A stretch of 64,000 nucleotides of DNA from JAHJDO01 sp964437505 (lineage in GTDB: Bacteria; JAHJDO01). The translations under genes and the position numbers were made by a program. The stretch covers positions 1 through 64,000 of the forward strand of contig CAYTGU010000007.1 of NCBI GenBank assembly GCA_964437505.1, in the 5' to 3' direction. Shown here in pieces: positions 42,046 to 51,078 of this stretch (its first letter is position 1; each line of letters starts with the position of its first letter). Below the pieces are notes generated by a model. The model was not told the DNA's origin. It did not search any database and saw nothing but the letters and a program-made list of their open reading frames with translations.

Positions 42046-42507
42046 ATGGAAGATGAAAAAGCAAAACCAATCCAGGAAGATAAAGACATACAAAAGGGAT
42101 CTAAATTAACTCAGAACTCCGGCATAAACATTAAACCTCCCAGACAGGAAAGTGAACCAGTCCCTGCTGCTGCTCCGCCAGTTCAAGTTCAACCAAGCAA
42201 TAAAGTAAATCAGGCATTAATTAGGGATAATGGATCTACTAATGTAATTGAACCCCCGGAAACTACACAAGCTGTTAATATAAAAAGGAGCGAAAAAGAA
42301 GAAAAGCCTGAATTTTTAAAACATCCTCCCAAAAAGTTGGATAAAAAAGAGAAATCAAAGTTTATAGGAACCGTTATAATACTTTCTCTTATCATATCGA
42401 CGGGTTCTATTATATTGCTTTTATTCTGCATAAAGGACACTGCAATACCATCATTTATTCAACCAGTAATTGATTATTTATACAAAATTACACAAAATCA
42501 CCTGTAA
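42046..42507 (+). CDS. Pro/Lys-rich single-span membrane protein, unknown
   Basis: A 153-residue protein. The first ~105 residues are low complexity, polar and rich in Pro, Glu, Lys and Gln (EPVPAAAPPVQVQPS), so probably disordered. One hydrophobic helix follows (residues ~108-130, FIGTVIILSLIISTGSIILLLF), then a short tail. Topology suggests an N-terminal cytoplasmic linker anchored near its C-terminus. No family recognised. AAAAGGAGAAC precedes the ATG, and trkH begins 12 bp after its stop. Confidence 0.75.
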   Translation: MEDEKAKPIQEDKDIQKGSKLTQNSGINIKPPRQESEPVPAAAPPVQVQPSNKVNQALIRDNGSTNVIEPPETTQAVNIKRSEKEEKPEFLKHPPKKLDKKEKSKFIGTVIILSLIISTGSIILLLFCIKDTAIPSFIQPVIDYLYKITQNHL

Positions 42508-42519
42508 AATTAATCAACA

Positions 42520-43881
42520 GTGTTTAAAGAGAATCTCTTTAAAGCCATAAGTAAACTTGGGCTAAAACCTGTACAGATAGTTGTTTTAAGCTTTGTTGCA
42601 ATCATTACATTAGGTACGTTTTTGTTGCTACTGCCTCAGTCCAGGAAACCAGACATAGACCTTAGTATTACAAACGCTTTGTTTACAGCTGCTTCAGCAA
42701 CGTGTGTTACAGGACTTACTGTAGTTAATATATCAAACACGTTTACACTTCTTGGCCAGCTCGTAATTCTCGCTCTTATCCAAATTGGAGGACTTGGTCT
42801 TATGACTATGGTTGGTTTCTTCTCTATTATTTTAAAAAATATGAGTCTAAATGAAAGCCTGGTTATACGTGATGCTCTCAATTATGAAACTCTTGACAAA
42901 ATAGCTCATATGCTTGTATCAATTCTCCTTATCACATTCACAATAGAGATCATAGGCGCAATATCTCTGTATCTGTTTTGGATAGAAGATTTCATAAGCA
43001 TAAAAAAAACTCTCTACTTTTCTGTATTCCATGCAGTTTCTGCATTCTGCAATGCTGGATTCTCACTGTTCCAGAATAGCTTCACGACCTACAGTAAGTC
43101 TGGTGTATTTAACATTATAATTACATCTTTAATTATACTGGGCGGGCTTGGGTTTATAGTAATCACTGATATTATTAGATTTATTAGCCTCAAATTGAGA
43201 AAAAAACCATCAAGATTAAAAGTCCATACAAAACTAGTTCTAATTACTAGTATTATTTTAATAGTTGCTGGTATGCTTGTTCTATTCTTCGTTGAAAATG
43301 GAAATTCATTATCTTCGTACTCAATAAAAGAAAGATTGATAATATCTTATTTCCAGTCTATAACAGCAAGAACTGCAGGATTTAATACCATAAATGTCGG
43401 TGGACTAGCAAATGCATCTTGTCTTATCCTCATAATTCTTATGTTTATAGGGGCATCTCCAGGCTCTACAGGAGGGGGAATTAAAACAAGCACATTCGGA
43501 ATTGCAATAGTAAGTTTGCGAGCATTTATTCAAGGGCAACAAAGGGTAGAGATATTCAAGAGAAGTCTACCCAGACATTCTTTAAACAAAGTATTCGGAA
43601 TTATCTTTGTTTCTGCTATATTTATTACGACGTGTACCGTAATATTACTACTTACAGAAAAAGCGAGCTTTATGGACATCTTATTTGAGGAAATATCTGC
43701 TTTCGGCACAGTAGGTCTTTCAAGAGGAATAACGTCTAACTTAACTACATCGGGCAAATTAGTAATTATAACCACAATGCTCACCGGCAGGATTGGTCCT
43801 CTGGCTATGGCTCTGGCGCTTACAGGAAGGAGAAGAAAGGCTATATATACATATCCAGAGGAAGAAGTAATTATTGGATAA
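42520..43881 (+). CDS. trkH: Potassium transporter membrane subunit TrkH
   Basis: A 453-residue K+ channel-like protein of the Trk/Ktr/HKT superfamily, eight to ten membrane helices. The four pore loops with their filter Gly are visible: TAASATCVTGLTV, FHAVSAFCNAGFSL, ITARTAGFNT and ISAFGTVGLSRG; GASPGSTGGGIKTST is the conserved helix hairpin. The size is closer to KtrB/TrkG-like forms than to E. coli TrkH (483). Translation starts at GTG 42520 without a strong ribosome-binding site. The regulatory subunit gene follows after 16 bp. Confidence 0.94.
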   Translation: MFKENLFKAISKLGLKPVQIVVLSFVAIITLGTFLLLLPQSRKPDIDLSITNALFTAASATCVTGLTVVNISNTFTLLGQLVILALIQIGGLGLMTMVGFFSIILKNMSLNESLVIRDALNYETLDKIAHMLVSILLITFTIEIIGAISLYLFWIEDFISIKKTLYFSVFHAVSAFCNAGFSLFQNSFTTYSKSGVFNIIITSLIILGGLGFIVITDIIRFISLKLRKKPSRLKVHTKLVLITSIILIVAGMLVLFFVENGNSLSSYSIKERLIISYFQSITARTAGFNTINVGGLANASCLILIILMFIGASPGSTGGGIKTSTFGIAIVSLRAFIQGQQRVEIFKRSLPRHSLNKVFGIIFVSAIFITTCTVILLLTEKASFMDILFEEISAFGTVGLSRGITSNLTTSGKLVIITTMLTGRIGPLAMALALTGRRRKAIYTYPEEEVIIG

Positions 43882-43897
43882 TTAGAGGAGAAAAACA

Positions 43898-44569
43898 ATG
43901 ACAAAATTCGCAGTAATAGGACTTGGGATGTTTGGATATAGAGTTGCAGTCACTCTTGCTGAGAGGAATGCAGAGGTGATTGCTGTTGATAAAGATCCCA
44001 GAAAGATAGAAGCTATGAAGGATACAGTGACGTTAGCTGTAAGAATGGATTCCTCAATTGAAGAAAACTTAATTGCACAAGGAATAAATAGGGTTGATAG
44101 CGCATTAGTCTGTATTGGCGAAAATTTTGAGGCAAATCTACTTACAACTGTTCTGCTAAAAAAGCTAGGTGTAAAGCAGGTAATAGCCAGGGCTGCGAAC
44201 GATATACAATCACAAATATTAAAACTGGTTGGTGCTGATAGGATTGTCTCACCTGAAGATGATATGGGAAGAAGAATTGCACAAAACCTGCTTATGTCGA
44301 GCATCCTGGATTACATTCCTCTCACAAACGGTCACAGCTTGGTTCAAATCAAAACCCCATCAAGTTTTTTACATAAAAAGTTGCGTGATCTACATCTAAG
44401 AGATCAATACAAAGTGAATGTTGTAGCAATTAAAGAGCAGAGTATAGATCAAGATGGTAAGACTACAGAAAAAATCCATAGTGTGCCGGACCCAAATCAT
44501 ATTTTTGTAGAAAATGATGTGCTTGTTGTTGTAGGAAGTAACAGTGACATTGAAAAAATAGCAAAATGA
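43898..44569 (+). CDS. trkA: Potassium uptake regulatory subunit TrkA/KtrA
   Basis: A 223-residue RCK protein that gates the TrkH channel. N-terminal RCK_N Rossmann domain: FAVIGLGMFGYRVAVTLAERNAEVIAVDKD binds NAD(H) or ATP/ADP. The C-terminal RCK_C domain (residues ~140-223, LVQIKTPSSFLHKKLRDL, VLVVVGSNSDIEKI) closes the protein. It has a single RCK unit, like KtrA rather than the doubled E. coli TrkA. TTAGAGGAG precedes its ATG. Confidence 0.94.
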   Translation: MTKFAVIGLGMFGYRVAVTLAERNAEVIAVDKDPRKIEAMKDTVTLAVRMDSSIEENLIAQGINRVDSALVCIGENFEANLLTTVLLKKLGVKQVIARAANDIQSQILKLVGADRIVSPEDDMGRRIAQNLLMSSILDYIPLTNGHSLVQIKTPSSFLHKKLRDLHLRDQYKVNVVAIKEQSIDQDGKTTEKIHSVPDPNHIFVENDVLVVVGSNSDIEKIAK

Positions 44570-44582
44570 GGAGACTTTAATT

Positions 44583-45149
44583 GTGAGAGCAAATCATAAA
44601 AAGATTATTGAAGCAGTAAAAACGATACTAGAAGCTGTTGGAGAAAATCCAAAAAGAAAGGGACTTATTAGAACACCGCAACGTATTGCAGAAATGTATG
44701 AAGAAATATTTGCAGGACTTCATAAGGATCCTAAAAAAGAATTAAAAGTCTCTATTCAAGAAGACCATGATGAAATTGTTCTTGTGAAAGATATCTACTT
44801 TGCTTCAATGTGTGAACATCATTTTCTTCCTTTTACAGGGAAAGCTCATGTCGGCTATATTCCAAAAGGTAACAGAGTTATAGGACTTAATACATTAGTT
44901 CATGCTGTTGACTTATTTGCCAAGAAACCACAGCTACAGGAAAGATTAACCACAAACATTGCTGATGCGCTCATGGAAGCATTAAAGCCCCAGGGTGTTA
45001 TTGTTCTAATAGAAGCAGAACATTTATGTATGACTATGAGAGGTGTTAAAAAGCATGGCGCAATCGCAGTCACTTCTGCTGTGAGAGGAATATTTAGAAA
45101 AAACAGCAAAACACGCGCAGAAGCTCTAAGTCTTATTAGAAGTAACTAA
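44583..45149 (+). CDS. folE: GTP cyclohydrolase I
   Basis: A 188-residue enzyme that opens GTP to 7,8-dihydroneopterin triphosphate for folate or queuosine-type pathways. GENPKRKGLIRTPQRIAEMYEE, MCEHHFLPFTGKAHVGYIP (Zn Cys and His), RLTTNIADAL, and the second Cys in AEHLCMTMRGVKKHGA are all present. Translation starts at GTG 44583 after GAGGAGAC. It is co-directional with trkA (13-bp gap) and nagA (2-bp gap), an unusual combination. Confidence 0.97.
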   Translation: MRANHKKIIEAVKTILEAVGENPKRKGLIRTPQRIAEMYEEIFAGLHKDPKKELKVSIQEDHDEIVLVKDIYFASMCEHHFLPFTGKAHVGYIPKGNRVIGLNTLVHAVDLFAKKPQLQERLTTNIADALMEALKPQGVIVLIEAEHLCMTMRGVKKHGAIAVTSAVRGIFRKNSKTRAEALSLIRSN

Positions 45150-45151
45150 CT

Positions 45152-46435
45152 ATGATAAAGATAAAAAACGGAAATGTAGTTCTCAGAGACAGGATAGAAA
45201 AGACTGATTTATACATACTAGACAAAATATACTTTAAATCTCCAAACCAGTCTCCTGATAAGATAATCAATGCTGATGGGAAATACATATTTCCAGGTTT
45301 CTTTGATATCCATTTTCATGGCTGTAATCTGTTTGATTTTACACTGGGTAAATACAGTCCGGAAACTAGATCATTCAATGACTCCGAAGAAGCTTTTTCT
45401 AAAGGTATCGCTATGCTTGCAATGGAAAAAGCAAGACAGGGAGTAACCTCTGCATTTCCTTCTACTTTTGCAGCTCCGATAAAAAACCTTCAGGCATGTC
45501 TTGAATATCTAAAAAAGTTTATGGAAAGCAAAACCAATGGATTGCATGGAGCTTTTCTACATGGAGCTTTTCTTGAAGGTACTTTTATAAGTCCTGACTT
45601 TCTTGGAGCTCAATCCCCTAGTTATGTTTTTAGACCTGATATAGAAATATTTAACCAAATAAACGAATCAGATGCGATTAAATTACTAGATGTTGCCCCT
45701 GAGTACAACGAAAACTCAATTAAGCTTATTAAACACTTAACAAAAAACAACATAGCAGTTGGGGCAGGTCATACAAAAGCTAACTGCTCTCAAATTGAGA
45801 AAGCTATGAGAGCAGGATTAAAATATTTTGTGCATTTTATGAATGGGCCTACCAATGCTTCTTATAAGCCGTTTAACGGCGGAGGAGCTGCTGAAGCTGT
45901 TCTGAAAAATGATGAAATTTATGCAGAACTAATTTTAGATGGTTATCATATCAATCCTGCTTATGTGAGAGATGCAATAAACAGAAAAACAGATTCAAAA
46001 ATTATAGCTATAACCGATTCCATGTTTCCAACAGGCAGTAATAAAGTTAGAGAGTTTGAAATCGGCGGAGTTAAAGGCACGGTAAGCGCTAATAGAGATT
46101 ACTTGGCTGTTAAAGGAAAAGAAAATACTCTCTTTGGAAGCTTGCTTACAACAGATAAGGCATTCTCTAATCTATTATCATGGCTGACACGGAAAATGGA
46201 AGGTATATGGATAAGAAAACATCATGCGTTAGACCTCGAAAAAGCCCTCATATCCATGGCTAAAATCTTTTCCACCAATAGCTGCAATATGCTCGGCTTA
46301 AAGTCCACAGGAGTTATTGAGCAGGATAAACAGGCTGATTTGACTATTGGGTCTATTTCAGGAGAACCGGGTGACTATGTTTTTAAAGTAGAACACACAT
46401 TAGTAAACGGCAATATAGTTTATTCGGCTTATTAA
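45152..46435 (+). CDS. nagA: N-acetylglucosamine-6-phosphate deacetylase-like
   Basis: A 427-residue amidohydrolase. FPGFFDIHFHG carries the HxH metal motif, FLEGTF corresponds to the HLEGPF metal-ligand region (Glu kept, His and Pro changed), GAGHTKA and HFMNGP hold the further His ligands, and ITDSMFPTG the catalytic Asp. A 15-bp tandem duplication (45545-45574) repeats HGAFL just before the Glu. The C-terminal beta-sandwich ends QADLTIGSISG. It could act on GlcNAc-6-P or a related amino sugar in cell-wall recycling. The 3' end overlaps hisI, on the other strand, by 4 bp. Confidence 0.85.
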   Translation: MIKIKNGNVVLRDRIEKTDLYILDKIYFKSPNQSPDKIINADGKYIFPGFFDIHFHGCNLFDFTLGKYSPETRSFNDSEEAFSKGIAMLAMEKARQGVTSAFPSTFAAPIKNLQACLEYLKKFMESKTNGLHGAFLHGAFLEGTFISPDFLGAQSPSYVFRPDIEIFNQINESDAIKLLDVAPEYNENSIKLIKHLTKNNIAVGAGHTKANCSQIEKAMRAGLKYFVHFMNGPTNASYKPFNGGGAAEAVLKNDEIYAELILDGYHINPAYVRDAINRKTDSKIIAITDSMFPTGSNKVREFEIGGVKGTVSANRDYLAVKGKENTLFGSLLTTDKAFSNLLSWLTRKMEGIWIRKHHALDLEKALISMAKIFSTNSCNMLGLKSTGVIEQDKQADLTIGSISGEPGDYVFKVEHTLVNGNIVYSAY

Positions 46436-46815
46436 GTTTTCTTATAGATTTTCTCAGGATCAAAGAGCTTCTTTTCTACAACTGCAAGACCATCTTTATC
46501 ATATTTTCTATAAAAACATGTTCTGTAACCCATATGACACGCTCCGCCTATCTGCTCAACTTTTATAAGAAGCGTGTCGTTATCGCAATCTATAAGGATA
46601 TCTTTTGTTTTCTGAATATGTCCTGAAGTCTCCCCTTTCATCCACAACTTCCCTCTTGACCTGCTCCAGAAACATGTTTTTCCTGTTTTTAGTGTTGTTT
46701 CCAGAGACTCCTTATTCATATACCCCACCATTAGAACCTGTAATGTCTTAAAATCCTGTATTACCACAGGAACTAAGCCTTTCTTATCAAATTTTACTTG
46801 TTCTATAAGCTTCAT
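46432..46815 (-). CDS. hisI: Phosphoribosyl-AMP cyclohydrolase
   Basis: A 127-residue stand-alone HisI domain, third step of histidine synthesis. FWSRSRGKLWMKGETSGHIQ, DCDNDTLLIKVEQIGGACHMGYRTCF include the Zn Cys residues and the Mg-binding Asp residues. The phosphoribosyl-ATP pyrophosphohydrolase (HisE) domain is absent. Its ATG overlaps the stop of hisA by one base (TAATG), so translation is coupled. It is the last gene of the hom-to-his operon. Confidence 0.97.
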   Translation of the reverse strand: MKLIEQVKFDKKGLVPVVIQDFKTLQVLMVGYMNKESLETTLKTGKTCFWSRSRGKLWMKGETSGHIQKTKDILIDCDNDTLLIKVEQIGGACHMGYRTCFYRKYDKDGLAVVEKKLFDPEKIYKKT

Positions 46816-47540
46816 TACATATCTCCACTTGCCAGTTTAATTGCTTCTTTAAAATCAAATCTCTTTTCATATAGCGCCTTCCCGACTATTACACCAGTCA
46901 AATCTTTTATGGAAGCTAGTTTTTCAATGTCATCCAAACAGGAAATTCCTCCGGACGCTATAACCTTTACTGTTTTTCTATTAACCAGGTTCCTGAGTTT
47001 TTCTGAATTAGGTCCTGTTAACATACCATCTCTGCTTATATCAGTATAAACAACCGTTCTAACTCCTATATTCTCAACTTTTCCAATTATATCTTCAACT
47101 GTAAATTCTGACTCCTTCTGCCACCCTTGAACTGCAACATTATCATCCTTTGCATCTATGCTAACAATTATCCTTTCACCAAATTCAGAGTAAACTTGTT
47201 TTAAAAAATCAGAAGAAGCACATGCTTGAGTACCAATAATTACCCATTTTACTCCACTCTTCAGCAGGGTATCTATAGTAGAAACATCCCTTATCCCACC
47301 TCCTACTTCAACAGGAATTTTTAATGCTTTACATATAGAAGTAATTATATCCAGATTCTTGATGCTGCCTGTTTTTGCTCCTTCTAAATCAACAATATGG
47401 ATTCTTTTTGCGCCTTGCTTTTCCCATTTGAGAGCATATTCCAGAGGACTATTTCCATATATCTTTATGTTATTGAAATTCCCCTGCTTAAGACGAACAA
47501 CTTTGCCCTGAAATATATCAACTGCAGGAATTACAATCAC
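46815..47540 (-). CDS. hisA: Phosphoribosyl-formimino-AICAR ribotide isomerase
   Basis: A 241-residue TIM-barrel enzyme. The start IVIPAVDIFQGKVVRLKQG carries the catalytic Asp, VEVGGGIRD and IIGTQA the first phosphate site, YTDISRDGMLTGPN the second catalytic Asp, and ASGGIS and GVIVGKALYE the second phosphate site. It directly follows hisB by one base and precedes hisI. The other his genes are not in the window. Confidence 0.97.
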   Translation of the reverse strand: MIVIPAVDIFQGKVVRLKQGNFNNIKIYGNSPLEYALKWEKQGAKRIHIVDLEGAKTGSIKNLDIITSICKALKIPVEVGGGIRDVSTIDTLLKSGVKWVIIGTQACASSDFLKQVYSEFGERIIVSIDAKDDNVAVQGWQKESEFTVEDIIGKVENIGVRTVVYTDISRDGMLTGPNSEKLRNLVNRKTVKVIASGGISCLDDIEKLASIKDLTGVIVGKALYEKRFDFKEAIKLASGDM

Positions 47541-48127
47541 TAGAGAATACCTTTTGTAGAAGGAACAGCCATATGTCTTGCATCTATTCCTGTTGCCTCA
47601 TCCAGAGCTTTTCCTAATGCCTTAAAAATAGATTCATATATATGATGAGTGTTCTTTCCATATATAAGATTTGCGTGTAGTGTAATTGACGCAGTGTTTA
47701 CAAATGCACGCATAAACTCCTCTATAAGCTGAACCTCAAACTTTTTTATTCTTTTTGCCGGAGCATTTACATTGAAAACCAAGAAAGCTCTACCGCTAAT
47801 ATCAATACTAACTTCTCCCAGCGCTTCGTCCATTGGAAGTCTTGCGTATCCGAAGCGTTTTATTCCCCTCTTATCTCCAAGAGCCTTTCCAAGCGCCTCA
47901 CCAAGACATATTCCCACATCTTCAACTGTGTGATGATCATCCACTTCAATATCACCACATGCCTTTATCTTTAAATCAAACAAACCGTGTTTTGTCATTA
48001 ATGTAAGCATATGGTCAAAAAAAGGAACCTTTGTTTTTATATTTGAGTCTCCCCTACCGTCCAAAACAAGTTTTAAATCAATATTGGTCTCTTTTGTATC
48101 ACGTTTTACAATTCCTGTTCTTTTCAT
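47540..48127 (-). CDS. hisB: Imidazoleglycerol-phosphate dehydratase
   Basis: A 195-residue monofunctional HisB. GDSNIKTKVPFFDHMLTLMTKHGLFDL, DDHHTVEDVGICLGEALG and LHANLIYGKNTHHIYESIFKALGKAL carry the two His-rich Mn-binding motifs (HHxxE). There is no phosphatase domain. It overlaps lysC by 4 bp and abuts hisA. Confidence 0.97.
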   Translation of the reverse strand: MKRTGIVKRDTKETNIDLKLVLDGRGDSNIKTKVPFFDHMLTLMTKHGLFDLKIKACGDIEVDDHHTVEDVGICLGEALGKALGDKRGIKRFGYARLPMDEALGEVSIDISGRAFLVFNVNAPAKRIKKFEVQLIEEFMRAFVNTASITLHANLIYGKNTHHIYESIFKALGKALDEATGIDARHMAVPSTKGIL

Positions 48128-49440
48128 TTTTTTTCTCCAAATGCTGTGTCATGACTAAAAACTTCCCCATCTTTGTATTCCTTGCGAGCTTGTTTTATGT
48201 TTTTAAGATAATTACTACTCACTGCCTTATCCAATTCAAACGCTTTATGAAGGACTTTTGCGGCTTTTTTACCTTCTTTCTTATCTACTAAACATGAAAT
48301 TTTTATTTCGGATGTGCTTATTGTTCTGATATTTATTTTATTTTTACCAAGCGCTTGAAACATCTTTGAGGCAACGCCTGCACTGGTTCTCATACCAATA
48401 CCTACTATTGAGATCTTGGCTATATTCTTATCACACTCTATTTTTTTAGGCTCAACAACACTTTTTAATCTACTAGTAACGTGTAGTGTCCTCTCTAAAT
48501 CATCTTTTGCAACAGTAAAAGATATGTCAGCCACTCCTTTTGCGCTTATATTCTGAATGATCACATCTACGTTTATGTTTTTATCCGCTATCTTACTGAA
48601 AATTGTCCCCGCAATTCCAGGTTTATCAGGAATACCGATAATTGATATCTTTACCTCATCCTCGTTTAATATAACACTTCTAACTAATGCTTCTTCCATT
48701 TTTCCCCTCTCTTTTGATATAACCCTTGTGCCAGTTTTGTTAATAAAGCTGGATCGTATATGAAGCGGTACTTCAAACCGCTGAGCTATCTGCATTGAAC
48801 GCGGCGCCATTACCTTTGCTCCAAGACTTGCCATTTCCAGCATCTCTTCATAAGTAATACTTTTAATCTTTTTTGCCTCAGAAATTATCCTTGGATCTGA
48901 AGTAAAGACCCCTTCAACATCAGTATATACTTCGCACTCATCTGCGCCTAAAGCTGCAGCAATTGCAATAGCGCTTGTATCTGAGGCTCCGCGTCCCAAT
49001 GTTGTTACATCTCTATTGGTGCTCACACCCTGGAATCCTGCAATAACTACAATCTTTCCTTTTTTAAGCTCTTCTCTTACTCTCTTTGCTCCAATCTTCA
49101 GAATCCTGGCTTTTGTATGAGATGCGTCAGTAATTATTTCTACCTGGGACCCTGTAAAAGATATTGCATCGTGTCCTAAAGAGTGTATGGCCATTGCAAT
49201 TAATGCTATTGAAATTCGCTCTCCTGTAGAAAGAAGCATATCCATCTCACGTCTTGATGGAGAGTCAGTTATTTCTGCTGCCATTTTTATCAAATTATCC
49301 GTGGTCTTTCCCATGGCAGAAACCACTGCTACTACATTGTCATATTTACCTTTAGCCTTAACAATCAGTTTCGCTACATGCTTAATTCTCTCTGCATTTG
49401 CTACTGATGATCCACCATACTTCTGCACAATAAGACTCAT
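48124..49440 (-). CDS. lysC: Aspartate kinase
   Basis: A 438-residue enzyme, first step of the aspartate family. VQKYGGSSVANAERI, TLGRGASDTSAIAIAAAL and the ATP-site residues YTDVEGVFTSDPR match. Two C-terminal ACT domains (VKISIIGIPDKPGIAGTIFSKIADKNINVD and ISIVGIGMRTSAGVASKMFQ) suggest feedback control by lysine and/or threonine. It follows thrC by 3 bp and overlaps hisB by 4 bp. It is not fused to homoserine dehydrogenase, which is a separate gene upstream. Confidence 0.97.
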   Translation of the reverse strand: MSLIVQKYGGSSVANAERIKHVAKLIVKAKGKYDNVVAVVSAMGKTTDNLIKMAAEITDSPSRREMDMLLSTGERISIALIAMAIHSLGHDAISFTGSQVEIITDASHTKARILKIGAKRVREELKKGKIVVIAGFQGVSTNRDVTTLGRGASDTSAIAIAAALGADECEVYTDVEGVFTSDPRIISEAKKIKSITYEEMLEMASLGAKVMAPRSMQIAQRFEVPLHIRSSFINKTGTRVISKERGKMEEALVRSVILNEDEVKISIIGIPDKPGIAGTIFSKIADKNINVDVIIQNISAKGVADISFTVAKDDLERTLHVTSRLKSVVEPKKIECDKNIAKISIVGIGMRTSAGVASKMFQALGKNKINIRTISTSEIKISCLVDKKEGKKAAKVLHKAFELDKAVSSNYLKNIKQARKEYKDGEVFSHDTAFGEKK

Positions 49441-49443
49441 AAC

Positions 49444-50517
49444 TCATATTCCTACAATCTTTAATATATTATCTACTTTGGCTTCTGCCACAATAGGCTT
49501 TTCGACACTCTCTATTGCACGATCAGGATCTTTTAAACCATGACCTGTAAGAATACAAACCGTTATCCGTTCTGAATGATTACTCAGATTCCTATGTTTT
49601 TTGAAATAACCATTCTTTGCTAATTTGATTATACCTGCCACACTAGCTGCTGATGCTGGTTCAACAAAAACCCCATTCTCTCTTGCTAACAGTTTATAAG
49701 CCTCTAGAATCTCATCATCTGTAACTGCATGTATTAATCCTGAGGACTCATCCCTTGCTTTCTCAGCCTTTTTCCAGCTTGCCGGATTACCAATTCTTAT
49801 TGCAGTTGCAATGGTCTCGGGATTATGCACAATCTCCCCTTTTACAATAGGTGCTGCTCCTGCTGCCTGAAAACCCAGCATTCTAGGAAGATTCTCAACT
49901 TTACCCGCTTTTTTATATTCCTTATATCCCATCCAGTACGCAGTAATGTTTCCCGCATTTCCGACTGGGATTGCATGAAAGTCAGGTGATCTTCCGTTCA
50001 GCTGATCACAGATCTCAAAAGCTCCTGTCTTCTGACCTTCTATTCTATACGGATTTATTGAATTTACCAAAGTGATAGGATAATTATCTGTTATCTCCCT
50101 GACTAATTTGAGCGCATCGTCAAAGTTACCCTTAACAGCAATAACCTTTGCACCATGTATAAGAGCTTGAGAAAGCTTGCCCATTGCAATTGCGCCTTCT
50201 GGAATTAGCACAACGCACTTCAGCCCTGCTCTTGCAGAATACGCTGCGGCAGATGCTGAAGTATTCCCTGTTGATGCACACATTACCGCATTTGCACTCT
50301 CCTCCAACGCCTTTGAGATTGCCATTGTCATTCCACGATCCTTAAAAGAACCTGTTGGATTCGCTCCTTCAAATTTTAGCAATACTCTTGTTCCTGTTAT
50401 ATTTGAAAGCTTCTCAGAAGGAATCAAAGGAGTATTCCCTTCATTAAGCGTCACTACCGGAGTAGCCTGAGACACAGGAAGATATTTTCTGTACTGATTT
50501 ATAAGCCCATTCCACAT
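49444..50517 (-). CDS. thrC: Threonine synthase
   Basis: A 357-residue PLP enzyme converting phosphohomoserine to threonine. VTLNEGNTPLIPSEKLS, FEGANPTGSFKDRGM with the PLP Lys, STGNTSASAAAYSARAGLKCVV and VGNAGNITAYWMGYKEY fit the short, class II-like bacterial form. A homoserine kinase (thrB) gene is not in the window. It lies between the PAP2 gene and lysC, with gaps of 3 bp on each side. Confidence 0.95.
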   Translation of the reverse strand: MWNGLINQYRKYLPVSQATPVVTLNEGNTPLIPSEKLSNITGTRVLLKFEGANPTGSFKDRGMTMAISKALEESANAVMCASTGNTSASAAAYSARAGLKCVVLIPEGAIAMGKLSQALIHGAKVIAVKGNFDDALKLVREITDNYPITLVNSINPYRIEGQKTGAFEICDQLNGRSPDFHAIPVGNAGNITAYWMGYKEYKKAGKVENLPRMLGFQAAGAAPIVKGEIVHNPETIATAIRIGNPASWKKAEKARDESSGLIHAVTDDEILEAYKLLARENGVFVEPASAASVAGIIKLAKNGYFKKHRNLSNHSERITVCILTGHGLKDPDRAIESVEKPIVAEAKVDNILKIVGI

Positions 50518-50520
50518 AAG

Positions 50521-51078
50521 TTAGCTTGCCTCTTTGATATTAAATTTTTGATTTATTGTTAAAACCAGTTTTGCTGATAGATAACCAATCACGCTACCTG
50601 CAATTATATCAAATGGATAATGCACTCCTATATAGACTCTGGAGAAGGCAACTAGAAAAGCCAATAAATAAAATAATAGCCATTTTTTATAATAGCCAGA
50701 TAACACTGCAGCTATTGAAAAAGCAATCTGGGAATGACCTGATGGAAACGAGTTTTCACCACATAACTTACGTCCACATACGTTTATATTTATAGCCTCA
50801 AACAATGACTCAGCCAATGGTCTGGGTCTTTGAACAAGTTCCTTTAGAATATGAACGATTATCCCTCCAAAAAGAATAGCAATTATTGATACGACGATTA
50901 CTCTTAAGGCATTTTTTCTGTCAAAGATTAATAGACCTGCTATGACAAGCGGCAACAAAAAATAGCCGTTACCCAATTGCGTCAATACAAACATTGCAAA
51001 CCCCATGCATGAATTCCAAAGATGCTGATTAATAAATAAAAAAATTGATTGGTCTATTGATATGATATAGTCAAGCAT
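50521..51078 (-). CDS. PAP2-family membrane phosphatase
   Basis: A 185-residue membrane phosphatase. The three motifs are KELVQRPRP, PSGHSQIAFSIAA and SRVYIGVHYPFDIIAG, with six hydrophobic helices. It is a candidate undecaprenyl-diphosphate or phosphatidylglycerophosphate phosphatase (BacA-independent type). It is inserted between hom and thrC in an amino-acid operon; its ATG overlaps the stop of hom (TAATG), so it is co-translated. A second PAP2 domain is in the dgkA fusion at 13193. Confidence 0.92.
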   Translation of the reverse strand: MLDYIISIDQSIFLFINQHLWNSCMGFAMFVLTQLGNGYFLLPLVIAGLLIFDRKNALRVIVVSIIAILFGGIIVHILKELVQRPRPLAESLFEAININVCGRKLCGENSFPSGHSQIAFSIAAVLSGYYKKWLLFYLLAFLVAFSRVYIGVHYPFDIIAGSVIGYLSAKLVLTINQKFNIKEAS

